Positions 8,144-17,751 of a stretch of 64,000 nt of DNA are shown here, piece after piece. Positions within the stretch are counted from its first letter, which is position 1. Every line of letters starts with the position of its first letter. The notes below the pieces were generated by a model. The model was not told the origin of the DNA. It ran no database searches and saw only the letters and a program-made list of their open reading frames with translations. The translations under genes were made by a program, and so were the position numbers. Origin of the DNA: DASRLE01 sp963825315 (GTDB taxonomy: Bacteria > Verrucomicrobiota > Verrucomicrobiia > Limisphaerales > Palsa-1400); NCBI GenBank assembly GCA_963825315.1, contig CAWGST010000001.1, positions 186,001 through 250,000 of the forward strand, read 5' to 3'.

Positions 8144-8878
8144 TCAAGCTCCGCGTGCGACGGTCCAAACACACAAATCGCCCGCGCCGGCCCGGCGCAA
8201 AACCCGCGCGCAGGCGCTGGTCGTCGCGCCCGTCGTCAATACATCATCCAACAAAATAATTCTTTCACCATTTAATTTTTTGGGGCCGCGCGGGGCAAAG
8301 GCGGCATGGACGTTGCCGGCCCGCTCCGCCCGATTCAATTGCGTCTGGGTTTCAGTGGGTTTGACACGGCGGACCAGTTCATCGTTCACCGGGATTTGCG
8401 TGGCGCGGCTGAGATGGCGGGCCAGGCGCTCGGCCTGGTTGAATTCGCGCTCCCGTTCCTTGGCCGGGTGCAAGGGCACGGGAACGATCAGGTCCCATTT
8501 CTCGTTTTTGAGGGAGGGAACAGCCTGGCGGATCAACAAATCGGCCAGAAAAGGTTCAAAGCAGAGGGCGTGATTGTATTTGTAGCGGTGAATGACCTGC
8601 AAAATGAGCGGGTTGGCTATGACGGCGGAACGGGCAAAGCGGAAATGGAATTTGATGTCCGCGCAATTGCCGCACACGAAAGGTTGCGTGATGCTCCCCG
8701 CATAGGGCAACCCGCACCGATGACAAAAAGGCGCGGTGACAAAGCGCACCTGGGACCAGCATTGGCCGCCCACGTAGCCTTCCTTGATCCCGGCGCGTTC
8801 TTCCCGGCAGATTTGGCAAACGGGCGGATAGATAAGATTCAACAAAGCGTCCCATGCGTTGCGGAGGCGCGCTTTCAT
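8144..8878 (-). CDS. ComF-family phosphoribosyltransferase-like protein
   Basis: 244 residues from the ATG at 8878, chosen because it overlaps the upstream TGA as ATGA (8875-8878); an earlier in-frame ATG at 8932 would overlap the protease gene by 58 bases. The N-terminus has a zinc-ribbon-like set of cysteines (CQIC, later CHRCG and CGNC), then a type I phosphoribosyltransferase domain with the PRPP loop IILLDDVLTTGATTSACARVL. ComF proteins support DNA uptake in competent bacteria, but in many phyla the role is not known. Family call firm. Confidence 0.9.
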   Translation of the reverse strand: MKARLRNAWDALLNLIYPPVCQICREERAGIKEGYVGGQCWSQVRFVTAPFCHRCGLPYAGSITQPFVCGNCADIKFHFRFARSAVIANPLILQVIHRYKYNHALCFEPFLADLLIRQAVPSLKNEKWDLIVPVPLHPAKEREREFNQAERLARHLSRATQIPVNDELVRRVKPTETQTQLNRAERAGNVHAAFAPRGPKKLNGERIILLDDVLTTGATTSACARVLRRAGAGDLCVWTVARGA

Positions 8879-9774
8879 GTCGTTTGCCCCCCTGGCCATT
8901 CTCCGGCGCTTTTCATTCTCGAGACGATCCAAAAGACGCAGCCGAGAATGGGCAACGCCAGCCAGCCGTCAATGAGGGTGTCCGTGCCCCAAATGGACGG
9001 GTTGGCGCCCGGTGTTTTCACGGTGAGGAAACCATAAGACTTCACCCAAAAAATCCAGCCGGAGTGAAGTCCCATGGAGAAAAACAAGGCGCCGGTCCGT
9101 TGATAAGCCAGGGCAAGGATGGCTCCGGCCACGAACAGCGTGAAAACTGCCGGGATGAAAGGCGGCCCGCCCTGAAACATTTTGGGCAGGAGCGCCAAAC
9201 CGGACCACCAATCAACAGGGCCGGGCGAATCGGCCTTTTGCAGGAAATGCGCCAGGGCATAGACCGCGCTGCTCAAGACGAGCGCCTTGGGCCAGGATTG
9301 CACTTTGCGCAATATGCCAAACAGCGCGCCGCGAAAAACAAGCTCTTCAAGGATGGACACGATGATCGCGGCCAGGGCGGCGCTGAAAACATGTTCCATG
9401 ATTTGCGAGCTTGAACGAGCCGGATTGAAAGATCGTCCACCCAGGGAAATAGCCAGCAGAGCGACACAGGCAAGAGAACCGAAACCGAGCAAAAATCCCA
9501 AGGCAACACCCGCCAGCGAGCGGTCCCCGGCCTTCAAACCGAGATCGCGCCAGTGCAACATCCGGCAGGAGCGCAACAGCGGCCAGAGACCCAGCAAAGC
9601 CAACCCGAGCAAGGCACGACCGACAAAGCGATGAAACGGGTTTGAGGCCAGTTTTTCGAAGGAAGGCCAATGCGCCGCCAAACCGAGGGTGAACCAATAC
9701 AACCAGGGCGCGAGCAAGGCGCCTCCCACAAAAACGAGGACAGAATAAATGAGCAGCGAACGGACGGGCCGCAT
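8875..9774 (-). CDS. CPBP-family intramembrane metalloprotease
   Basis: 299 residues from the ATG at 9774, where the first membrane helix begins (RSLLIYSVLVFVGGALLAPW); a longer frame starts at 9867 but adds a non-helical leader. The protein is mostly hydrophobic with about eight helices. The CPBP (Abi/CAAX) motifs are present: EELVFRG (EExxxR), YALAH as the second histidine motif, and GLHSGW as the third. Members cleave or bind membrane-embedded peptides; substrates here are unknown. First gene of the run ending in rnr. Confidence 0.85.
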   Translation of the reverse strand: MRPVRSLLIYSVLVFVGGALLAPWLYWFTLGLAAHWPSFEKLASNPFHRFVGRALLGLALLGLWPLLRSCRMLHWRDLGLKAGDRSLAGVALGFLLGFGSLACVALLAISLGGRSFNPARSSSQIMEHVFSAALAAIIVSILEELVFRGALFGILRKVQSWPKALVLSSAVYALAHFLQKADSPGPVDWWSGLALLPKMFQGGPPFIPAVFTLFVAGAILALAYQRTGALFFSMGLHSGWIFWVKSYGFLTVKTPGANPSIWGTDTLIDGWLALPILGCVFWIVSRMKSAGEWPGGQTT

Positions 9775-10162
9775 TGCCTGGGATTTAAAATTGATTTCAG
9801 GCTCAAGCCAAGAACAATCGCAGGGGGGTATAGGGGGCAGGGCTGTTTTGGACCAAATTGCCACCAAAAAAACCCGGATAAATCGAAAAATATGCGCAAA
9901 TCGAGGGTTTTTGGCCCGTTTGACGTTTGATGACCCCGCTTGCCAGGCGGGCCGATTTAATCATAAATTCCTATGTACAAACAGGTTACATGCATGGCAT
10001 TCCGCATTTTCCGCATGGGGTCCGTCGCGACGATATTTCTTGCAGATTTTGCAAAATTTCTCTTGCAGAAACTGTCCAGATCATATACAGTGATGTCTGA
10101 AAAAGAGACCATACATGTTAAAACCAGGCCACAACAACAGGCTGAACTAGAAAGGTACTTGA
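9775..10162. other. divergent intergenic region
   Basis: 388 bases between the minus-strand CPBP run and the plus-strand PEP-CTERM gene. It is more AT-rich than its neighbours from 9870 on. A weak promoter-like pair for the PEP-CTERM gene is TTGCAG (10063-10068) and TATACA (10084-10089), spaced 15 bases, which is short. AAAGG at 10151-10155 is the likely ribosome binding site. An ATGCAT site lies at 9990-9995. No gene was seen. Confidence 0.4.
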
Positions 10163-10648
10163 ATGAGAACCAAATTGATCTTAGGGCTGGCAGTGGGAGT
10201 AATGACCGTCGTCCAAATCGGCAGTGCTCAGGGCGTATCCACTGGCATTGTGAGCGACGAAATCTATGGCAACGTCGTGGCTCCTGTCGCCTTGTACACC
10301 GTGGTTGCGGTTGGCAATCCCGTTGCAAAGTATCACTCAGAGTCGGATGCCAATGTCGGCGATAGTTCGTTCGACTGGTCTGCGGATGGTGCTTGGCTGA
10401 ATTTCGGAACCGCGCCGGGTTTGTCGGCAGTTGGCAATGACTTTGCAAGCACTCCGTTCAGTTCCAGTTCTGATGCCGATTTGATCACAAGGAGTTCGGA
10501 CAATTCTCCTGTGGCCATGGCCGCTAACGAGCCTGTAGGCAGTGTGCATATGCCTGAAGTGGCGACTCCTGAGCCAGGCACGGTCGGACTGCTGGTGTTC
10601 GGTGGCGCAGCCCTGGCTGGCACCCTCCGTCGGAAGCTGACGGCCTAA
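10163..10648 (+). CDS. PEP-CTERM sorting domain protein
   Basis: 161 residues. N-terminal signal peptide (MRTKLILGLAVGVMTVVQIGSAQG) and a C-terminal sorting signal: PEPG at about 136-139, a hydrophobic helix (TVGLLVFGGAALAGTL) and the basic tail RRKLTA. PEP-CTERM proteins are exported and then handled by an exosortase (EpsH family), often linked to extracellular polysaccharide. The middle part is rich in S, D and A and matches no domain I recognise. Single gene, with AAAGG 8 bases before the ATG and a strong terminator after the stop. No exosortase gene is in this window. Confidence 0.88.
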   Translation: MRTKLILGLAVGVMTVVQIGSAQGVSTGIVSDEIYGNVVAPVALYTVVAVGNPVAKYHSESDANVGDSSFDWSADGAWLNFGTAPGLSAVGNDFASTPFSSSSDADLITRSSDNSPVAMAANEPVGSVHMPEVATPEPGTVGLLVFGGAALAGTLRRKLTA

Positions 10649-10674
10649 AGTTCGTTTTCCCTCTCTTTTTCAAT

Positions 10675-10711
10675 AACGCTGCCGGCATGACGCTGGCAGC
10701 GTTCTTCTTTT
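10675..10711 (+). terminator. rho-independent terminator after PEP-CTERM gene
   Basis: A perfect 9-bp stem AACGCTGCC (10675-10683) / GGCAGCGTT (10695-10703) with an 11-base loop is followed by a T-rich stretch (TTCTTCTTTT). It lies 27 bases after the stop of the PEP-CTERM gene. Confidence 0.9.
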
Positions 10712-10800
10712 ATCGCGGGGCTTTTTGCGGGCGCCGGGTGAGGTCAGGGCAAATTCCACGCTCGTCAAATGCAGAAAAGTTTATAAGGTGAAGCCAGCAG

Positions 10801-12672
10801 ATGGAGCCACAGCCAGAAACATACAAGCGTTTCTTCCTAACGACCCGCCATTTCCTGCGCCAACATTGGCAAAAGGCGTTGCGGGTGCGCGAAAAGTTGT
10901 GGTTGAGCGAGGAGGCCCTGCACCTGGTCATGGCCGGCGTTGTCGGGTCAATGGGCGGGGTCATCAACGTCCTTTTCTATCTTGCGGTGGAAAAAGTTCA
11001 GGTGCTCCTGGTCGGGCATCCGGGCCAAAACATCGTCGAAGTTGCGGAGTCGATGAGCCTTGTGTGGCGGTTCATCACGCCGGCGTTGGGCGGCTTGGCG
11101 GCGGGGGCCGTGTTATTTTGGGGACTGCGTTTGGCGGGGAAACAGCGGACAACAAACTTGTTGGAAGTGGTGGTGGCAGGGGATGGACGGCTGCCTTTGC
11201 GGAGCGGGATCGTCCGGGCGGTGTCGTCGCTCATGAGTATTGGCAGCGGGGGATCGATTGGACGCGAAGGGGGCATTACGCAATTATCGGCCACCGCGGC
11301 CTCGAAGTGGGGGCAACTGGCGCGCTGGCAGCCGTACCGGCTGCGGCTGTTGGTGGCGTGCGGGGCGGCGGCCGGGATGGCGGCAGCGTATAACGCGCCC
11401 ATCACCGGGGCGATTTTCGCGGCGCATATTGTTTTGGGGAATTTTTCGATGAATTTGTTTGCGCCGCTGCTCTGTTCCTCCGTGGTGGCGACGATGGTCT
11501 CGCGGAGTTTTTTTGGAGTCAAGCAGTGGTATGAAGTGCCGGGTTTCGACTTTACGCGCATTGCGCAGTTGCCGTGGTTTCTGGTTCTGGGCCTCCTGGC
11601 CGGCGTGATGGGAGCGGTGTTTCTCAAACTTTTGCGCGTCAGCCAGGAAGCGTTCAAGCGTGTGCCGGCCCTGCCCCTGCGCATGGCTGTTGGCGGGTTG
11701 TTGGTGGGAACCATCGCGCTGAAATACCCGGAGGTCTGGGGCAACGGATACACTGTGACCAATGGGTTCATCCAACATCCGGTCGCGGCCAAACTGCTGC
11801 TGGGAATTTTCCTGGCGAAATTGCTGGCCACCGCGGTGACGGTTGGATCGGGGGCGGTGGGAGGGGTGATTACGCCGACGTTGTTCCTGGGCGCGGGCCT
11901 GGGGAGTTTGTTTGGCATAAGTTTGGAGGAAATGGGACTGGCCCCGGCGAATTTGCCCATCGGGATTTTTGCGCTGGTTGGGATGGGGAGCATCTTCTCG
12001 GCCACAACCCGTTCTCCCTTGCTGGCCATTGTCATGATCCTGGAAATCTCGTTGAATTATTCGCTCATGCCGGCGCTGATGCTGGGCTGCGCGGTGTCCA
12101 CATTGGTCTCGCAGCGTCTGCACCCCAATTCCATCTATACCGAACCTCTGAGATTGCGCGGCTTGGAGGTCGAGAGTTACCGGCTGGGCGCGGCGACCGA
12201 ACAAACCATCGGCGACTTGATGAGGGCGCCGGTGCCGCCGGTGCGGGAGAACACGACCCTGCCGCGGATCGCGGAGAGGTTTCTGGGCAGCCAGAACAAT
12301 TTTATTCCCGTAGTTGACGCGCAATTCCGGCTGGTCGGGGTGGTGGCTTTGCAGGATTTAAAAGAACACCTGGGGGCGGGCCAGGAATTAAACGCCATCA
12401 TAGCCGGCGATGTTATGCGGGCCATCCCGCCCTGTTTGCGGCCGGGGCAAAAACTGCTGGACGCATTGCCTGTCTTGCTGGCCAGCGAGCAGCGGAACGT
12501 CGCGGTCATCAACACGCTTGAGGAAAAGCGGCTGATTGGCTCGGTGCCGCGCGCGGAAGCGCTGGCTGCGCTTTCAGAAGCCATTGCCGCCGGCACGTCC
12601 ACCACATCTTCCACCGAAATCATTGCCAAAGAAAAGCCAGCGCGCCCAAAGCAGCCGCCAGCAGGCAAATAA
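10801..12672 (+). CDS. ClC-family chloride channel/transporter with CBS pair
   Basis: 623 residues: ClC membrane domain (about 40-440) followed by two CBS domains (about 465-600). Selectivity-filter regions are recognisable: GSGGSIGREGG (about 148-158, with the gating glutamate of the GxEG motif) and GSGAVGGVITPTLFLGAG. The usual GSGIP near the N-terminus is not obvious. Moves chloride or related anions across the inner membrane; CBS domains usually sense adenine nucleotides. Whether it is a channel or a Cl-/H+ exchanger cannot be said. Its last 53 bases overlap the convergent wecA-like gene. Confidence 0.92.
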   Translation: MEPQPETYKRFFLTTRHFLRQHWQKALRVREKLWLSEEALHLVMAGVVGSMGGVINVLFYLAVEKVQVLLVGHPGQNIVEVAESMSLVWRFITPALGGLAAGAVLFWGLRLAGKQRTTNLLEVVVAGDGRLPLRSGIVRAVSSLMSIGSGGSIGREGGITQLSATAASKWGQLARWQPYRLRLLVACGAAAGMAAAYNAPITGAIFAAHIVLGNFSMNLFAPLLCSSVVATMVSRSFFGVKQWYEVPGFDFTRIAQLPWFLVLGLLAGVMGAVFLKLLRVSQEAFKRVPALPLRMAVGGLLVGTIALKYPEVWGNGYTVTNGFIQHPVAAKLLLGIFLAKLLATAVTVGSGAVGGVITPTLFLGAGLGSLFGISLEEMGLAPANLPIGIFALVGMGSIFSATTRSPLLAIVMILEISLNYSLMPALMLGCAVSTLVSQRLHPNSIYTEPLRLRGLEVESYRLGAATEQTIGDLMRAPVPPVRENTTLPRIAERFLGSQNNFIPVVDAQFRLVGVVALQDLKEHLGAGQELNAIIAGDVMRAIPPCLRPGQKLLDALPVLLASEQRNVAVINTLEEKRLIGSVPRAEALAALSEAIAAGTSTTSSTEIIAKEKPARPKQPPAGK

Positions 12673-13595
12673 CCAGCACCGATTGCGTGGCGCTCAAGCC
12701 GCATCGCACCAGACGGTGGGACAAATGGTTTGTGTCGCCGAGGTAGAAGGGCTGGCCGATGCGCCAGCGCAGCAGAACAACCCAGGCCAGGTCTCCGAGC
12801 GGGACGGCCAGGATCAGCAACGGGGTAAGAACGGCCAGCGTCTGTGGGTGTCTGGGCGTGTAGAAATGGGGCAATATGCCCAGAACGGCCAGCAGGTACC
12901 CCACCAGGTGGCTTCCGGAGTCGCCAAGGAAAGCGCTCGCTTTGGGGAAATTATAGGGCAGAAAACCGAGCAAAGCGCCGGCAATCAAAAAGGCCATCGT
13001 TGCCACCAGGTATTCGGCCGGCTTGGGCCGCGATCAAACCAAACCAGACCGCGCCAATGGCCCCGAGTCCGGCGCAAAGCCCGTTCATGTTGTCCATGAA
13101 ATTGAATGCATTGACGACGGTCAAAATCCACAGCGCCGTCATCCCGTAGCTGAAGACGATATTATGAACGAAGAGGGTAATTCGAACACCCGTTGCGGCG
13201 ACAACCAGGGCCGCCAGCAATTGGCCGCCAAATTTTGCCGCCGGCTGCAACTCGACTTCGTCATCGCGCAAACCGATCAGCAACATGCCAAAGGCCCCGG
13301 CGGTAATGCCGAGGAGCTGGGTGGCTCTGCGGCCCAGGCCGTATTGGAAAAGCCCCATCGTGCCGGACGAGGAATGGAGGAAGGCAAAGACCGTTCCGCA
13401 CAGCAATGCGGCCAGCAAGCCGGTCATCACGGCCAGCCCGCCTGCCAGGGGAACGGGGGTCGCATGGATTTTGCGAGGCCCCGGATCATCCACCGCGCCG
13501 TGGCGCCGGCACCAATGGCGCCACAACGGCAACGTCGCCGCCGTGGCCAGGGCCGCCGCCAGCATGGCCAAAAAATATAAGGCTGTTTGATTCAC
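12620..13595 (-). CDS. WecA/TagO-like undecaprenyl-phosphate sugar-1-phosphate transferase (frame broken)
   Basis: Polytopic membrane enzyme of the MraY/WecA family that loads a HexNAc-phosphate onto undecaprenyl phosphate and so starts lipid-linked glycan synthesis. Family motifs in order: DDPGPRKIHATPVPLAGG, NAFNFMDNMNGL, LGDSGSHLVGYLLA, and NHLSHRLV. The start is a GTG at 13595 that overlaps the TGA of the upstream glycosyltransferase. The frame breaks once near 13015-13025: the first part reads ...GLIAAQAG and the second resumes as EYLVATMAFLIAG. Rejoined length is about 325 residues, normal for the family. Sequencing error is the likely cause since both halves are well conserved. Confidence 0.85.
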
Positions 13596-14755
13596 TTTTG
13601 CCGCGTCGCCGCCAACTGGCGATACAGTGTGCAAAGCTTTTCCACCATTGTCTCGATTGAAAAGGACTGGCGGACGAATTCACGGCCGCGCGCTCCCAGG
13701 CGTTCCCGCAACGCGGGGTCCCGGGCCAGTTGGACCAGGCGTTCCGCCAAAGTGTCCAAGTCGCCGGGGCGCACCAGAAAACCCGTTTGACCGGGGAGAC
13801 AAACTTCATTGGCGCCGTCGCAATCATAAGCAACCACGGGACGGCTCGCCGCCAGGGCCTGTGGCAACGCCCGGGGAAGACCTTCCCGCCGCGAAAGATG
13901 GACCAGCATATCCATGATGCCGAGGTAACGCGGTATCTCCTCCGGCGGAACCAGTCCGGTGAATATAAAATGCTTTTGCAATCCGAGGGACTCTGCCCGG
14001 AGTTGCAGGCGCTCGCGCCAGGCCCCGTCTCCGATCAGCAGGAACTTCAAGCGCGGGCAGCGCTGGAGCACAGCGGGAGCGGCCGCCAGCAAGTCGTCAT
14101 GGCCTTTCAGTTTGAAGAGGCGGGAAACTTTCCCGATGACAATATCGTTCGCATCGATCTGCAAACGATGACGCAAGGCGGGATCATTTTGCGCCTCCAG
14201 AAACGGCGCGAGGGCAAAGCCGCTGAAGATGCGGCTGTATTGTTCGGGCCGTCCGATGCCGGCGGCAAGATACTGCCGGGTCATGGCTTGGGCGACACTG
14301 ACGAAATGAGTCGTGACGCTGGCGGCGAGACGCTCGGCGCCTTTGAAGAGGAAATTGGGAATGGGGCCTTGAAAGTTGCCAAACGAGGGGCCATGAATGG
14401 TGTGAACGACAATGGGCACTCCGGCGCGGGAGGCGGCCAACCGGCCGAGGATTCCCGCCTTGCCGCTGTGGGTGTGGACGATTTGGGGAAGGGTGGATCG
14501 GAAGATTCGGGTCAGGCGCAGCAGTGTCGCACAATCGTAGAGGGGATGGACAGCGCGGACCAAAGTCGGCACCAGGCGCAAAAGGTCCGGCTCCGCGCCC
14601 AAGAGAGAGGCCAGCGAACCTTCAGGGCCGGTGGTTGGCCCGGAGATGAGATTGACCTGGAAATCCGGCCTGCGCCGCAGGCCAAGGACCGATGCCACCG
14701 TGTTTTCCTGTGCGCCACCGATGACCAACCGGGTAATGACGTGCGTGACCCGCAT
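13592..14755 (-). CDS. GT4-family glycosyltransferase
   Basis: 387 residues with two Rossmann domains (GT-B fold). The N-terminal glycine loop VIGGAQENT, HTHSGKAGILGR, the C-terminal KVSRLFKLKGHDDLL donor-site region and the EX7E-type block EGLPRALPQALAASRPVVA mark a retaining GT4 enzyme that adds a sugar from a nucleotide-sugar donor. It lies between the DUF2723 membrane protein and the WecA-like enzyme in one operon, so a role in building a lipid-linked or exported glycan is likely. Acceptor and donor are unknown. Confidence 0.9.
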   Translation of the reverse strand: MRVTHVITRLVIGGAQENTVASVLGLRRRPDFQVNLISGPTTGPEGSLASLLGAEPDLLRLVPTLVRAVHPLYDCATLLRLTRIFRSTLPQIVHTHSGKAGILGRLAASRAGVPIVVHTIHGPSFGNFQGPIPNFLFKGAERLAASVTTHFVSVAQAMTRQYLAAGIGRPEQYSRIFSGFALAPFLEAQNDPALRHRLQIDANDIVIGKVSRLFKLKGHDDLLAAAPAVLQRCPRLKFLLIGDGAWRERLQLRAESLGLQKHFIFTGLVPPEEIPRYLGIMDMLVHLSRREGLPRALPQALAASRPVVAYDCDGANEVCLPGQTGFLVRPGDLDTLAERLVQLARDPALRERLGARGREFVRQSFSIETMVEKLCTLYRQLAATRQK

Positions 14756-14769
14756 CCGGTCGAGCCGTG

Positions 14770-17723
14770 TTAGTGGCTTTCCAGCTTTCTCAGCCGCTGC
14801 TTGGCCTGCTGATATTCAGGGAGATCATCCGGGGCGAAATCCAGATAGCGTTTGAGCCAGCGGATTTCCGCGGCGGGATTCTTTTCCCGGGCAGCTATTT
14901 CGGCCAGGCCGAAATCAGCCACATAGGGCTGACGGGGCATTAACTTGCGCAACGCTTTGTAGTCGTCTTTGGCCGCCTGCATTTGATTGAGCTGAATCTC
15001 GGCAATCGCGCGATTTAAAAGCGCCGTCGAATTGGCCGGCTGGAGGTACCATGATTTGATTCAGGGTTGCGATGGCGGGTTCGAATGATTTGAGCATCAT
15101 TTCCACTTCGGCCTTCTTGAGCATAGTATCGGGAACACTGTTTGGACCGGCGGATTTTTGGCTGGACTGCGTCAGTAATTGTAATTCCTGATTGATGTAG
15201 TTCAGCGCGTTGTTGAAGCGGCGGGTGGCCTCGCTCGCGTTCTTCTCGCGCAAAGCATCGTTCTTTTGGCGCAAGGCATCGTTCGCCTCGCGCAAAGCGG
15301 CGTAGGCGGTGACGCGATAAAACTCGGCCAGAATGGCGACGCGGTTTTCGTCATGCGGGTCCTCCTTGAGCGCATCCTGCATGAGTCTTTCAGCGGAGGG
15401 GAAATCGTTCCTGGCATAGTAGGCCAGAGCTTCAACCCGGGAGACTTCCCACTTGTTGGCGGCGGGATTGGCGCGGAGTTTCCGAACCAACTCGATTGCC
15501 TTGTCAGTCAGGCCCGAGTCCACAAAAACTTTGGCGAAGTCCAATTCGGCGCTGGCATCCCCCGGCAGCAGTTGCAAGCGCCGTTCAAACAAAATGGCCC
15601 CTTGCCGCAGATCATGGCCATCGGCCATCAGTTTGCCAAATACCAAATCCATATCCGGTTCGTCCACGGGTCCGTTGAATTTGAGGATGGGCACCATTCC
15701 CCGATAGAGGTTGATCGCTTTATAAATGAGATCTCCTGAGTCGATGGGCCGATGGTCGTTTTTCTGCAAACGTTCGTTGTATTCCCTGTTGATTTTGGCG
15801 ATGAAATTTTGCGGATTGATCCGCGCCGCCTCCGCAAACTGGGCGTTGGCTTCCTTGAGATGGCCGGCCTTTTGCAGATCGACGCCCCAGAAATCCAGAG
15901 CCGACAGAGTAACTGACGCCGGTCAGTTCGGCATCCGGGTCCAGCTTGGCCAGGGACGGGAGCGCGACCAGCGATTTTTGCTCAAGTTTTGCCCAAATAT
16001 CCTGGTTTTCCTTGATTTCCTCGCTGGTGGGCAGGGGTGGTTCGATGGCATCTTTTGCGTAGGGTTGAAGCTGATAAACCAAACCATGCGGTTTCAAATA
16101 AAAGGTCTCGAAATAATACCCAAAGCTTGGATTCAGATAATAAATGGAGTATTTCCGGCTGAGACCATACACATAATTTATCAGCGAATTGGGAGGAAGG
16201 ACGTGAGCCAGCTTCTCCGGGCGGGGTTGTCTCCTTTTTAAGCTCTGGATAACGGGAAACCAAATAGGCGATATATTCCCGGTACGGCAGCGACCCTGTC
16301 TCGATGAGAATGTTCTTATTGGGCTTTCCTTCCCGGCGGAAGGCCGCCTCCAATAGATATAATCGCACGGGATCATCGACCGAGTATGATGACGGGTTTG
16401 GCTGGCAAATCCTGAATGATTTCCCCGGAAAAATCGGCCAGGACGCTGCTCCTGGCCGCGTTAATGTGGGAAATGTTCTGGTAGAACAGCCCGCACGGCG
16501 CGGCCACCGCCAACAGCCAGAGCAGTCCCACGACCAGCCAGGTTGAAGGCCCTGATCACAGGGCCTTGCCTCCCCCAGGCCGGGGCGGCACTCCTGCCAA
16601 AGACAAGAAGAATGTAACCGCTGAAATAACCAACACACAATGCCCCCATGTAGTAAAACGTCAAAAACCCGGTCGGCGCGTCCTGCAGCCGCAAGCTGGG
16701 GCTGTATTTGAAATCGAAAAACATGATGAGCACCAGCAGCAGAAAGATAACGTGCAACAAGCGAAACATGAATCTTGTCAGCGCATTGCCCGCCGCGCTC
16801 ACTTCCCCTTCGAAGGAAGGCCAGTTGATTCCCGCAAAAATCAGCGGCAGAAGGGTCGGCAGCGCCGCCACCACCACTATCCAACGCGGGACCAGGCGAA
16901 GGGCAAAACTCTGCGCGCCCAGCTCCATGTGCAGGAGCGACCAGAAATTGGCCCGCTCCCCGCCCAGGCTGCCAATCGCCGGAATAAGCAAATAAAGCAG
17001 CAACCCCAAAAGACCGCAGCCGGCGACGCGCGCCAGAAATCTCCAATTGAAAAAATTGACGCCTTTGATCCAAACCAGGGCAATGAAAAAGACAGGAAAG
17101 AATCCAATCAAAGCCCAGTTATTGGTCGTGCCCAGGCCATAGACGAATGCAAAACCCGACAGCCAGTCGTCATTTTGCGAAATGCGGAATTTGAGGAGGC
17201 AAAAAATCAAGAAGGCAAAGACCAGCATGTCCAGCATTTCCCCGGTCGAGGAAACGGCGTTCCGCCAAAAGGTCAATTGCAGGCCCATCATGAGCACGGC
17301 GAACAGGGCCGGCAGAAATGCCGCCGGCAGCGAGAGCAGGGAAAACTCTCCTCCCTCGCGTTGCCGCTGTTCCCGCGTGCGATCATGCGGCAGCAGGCGC
17401 ACCGAGGCGGCCAATAGACCCAGGGTCAGCGCCGCGCAGAGCGCGGCAAAGGCATTCAAGGCGGCTGGCTGCCATGCGACCGGCAGCAGCCGAATCGGAC
17501 AGGTCAAAACAAGAAACAGCGGGGCAACCGGGGTCTGGCGCCATAACAACGGGACTGGATGCCAATCCCACCCCGTGACCCTCGCAATGACGGCCAGGCT
17601 GTTTAACGTCACCCAGTGATTGAGAGTAAACCCGTACAAGAGCAACGCCCCCAACAGAACCAGCCAGGGAGACAGAAAGATCGCCCGCTTTTGGGGAGGG
17701 TTGACTTTTTCTTCTGTTGTCAT
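14770..17723 (-). pseudogene. DUF2723-type membrane protein with TPR-like C-terminal half, five frame breaks
   Basis: One long gene read in pieces. From the ATG at 17723 an N-terminal membrane half shows about ten helices and DUF2723 features (LTFWRNAVSSTGEMLDMLVFAF, FVYGLGTTNNWAL). The C-terminal half is soluble, helical and TPR-like (AIELVRKLRANPAANKWEV, ALAYYARNDFPSAERLMQDA). Frame breaks lie near 16540, 16385, 16235, 15910 and 15050; each time the sense continues at once in another frame, for example FNLA to LVVGLLWLLAVAAPCGLFYQ. Rejoined length is about 980 residues. DUF2723 proteins resemble polyprenol-dependent mannosyltransferases, which would suit the neighbouring glycosyltransferase. 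Five breaks in one gene could mean either real decay or poor local sequence. Confidence 0.72.
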
Positions 17724-17751
17724 GAAGGGGCAGTTTGCAGCAAGGCGCGTC

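Noticed and set aside
6177..8573. 798-codon plus-strand frame opposite rnr, accD and comF
   Set aside because: Antisense shadow; crosses three recognisable genes on the other strand.
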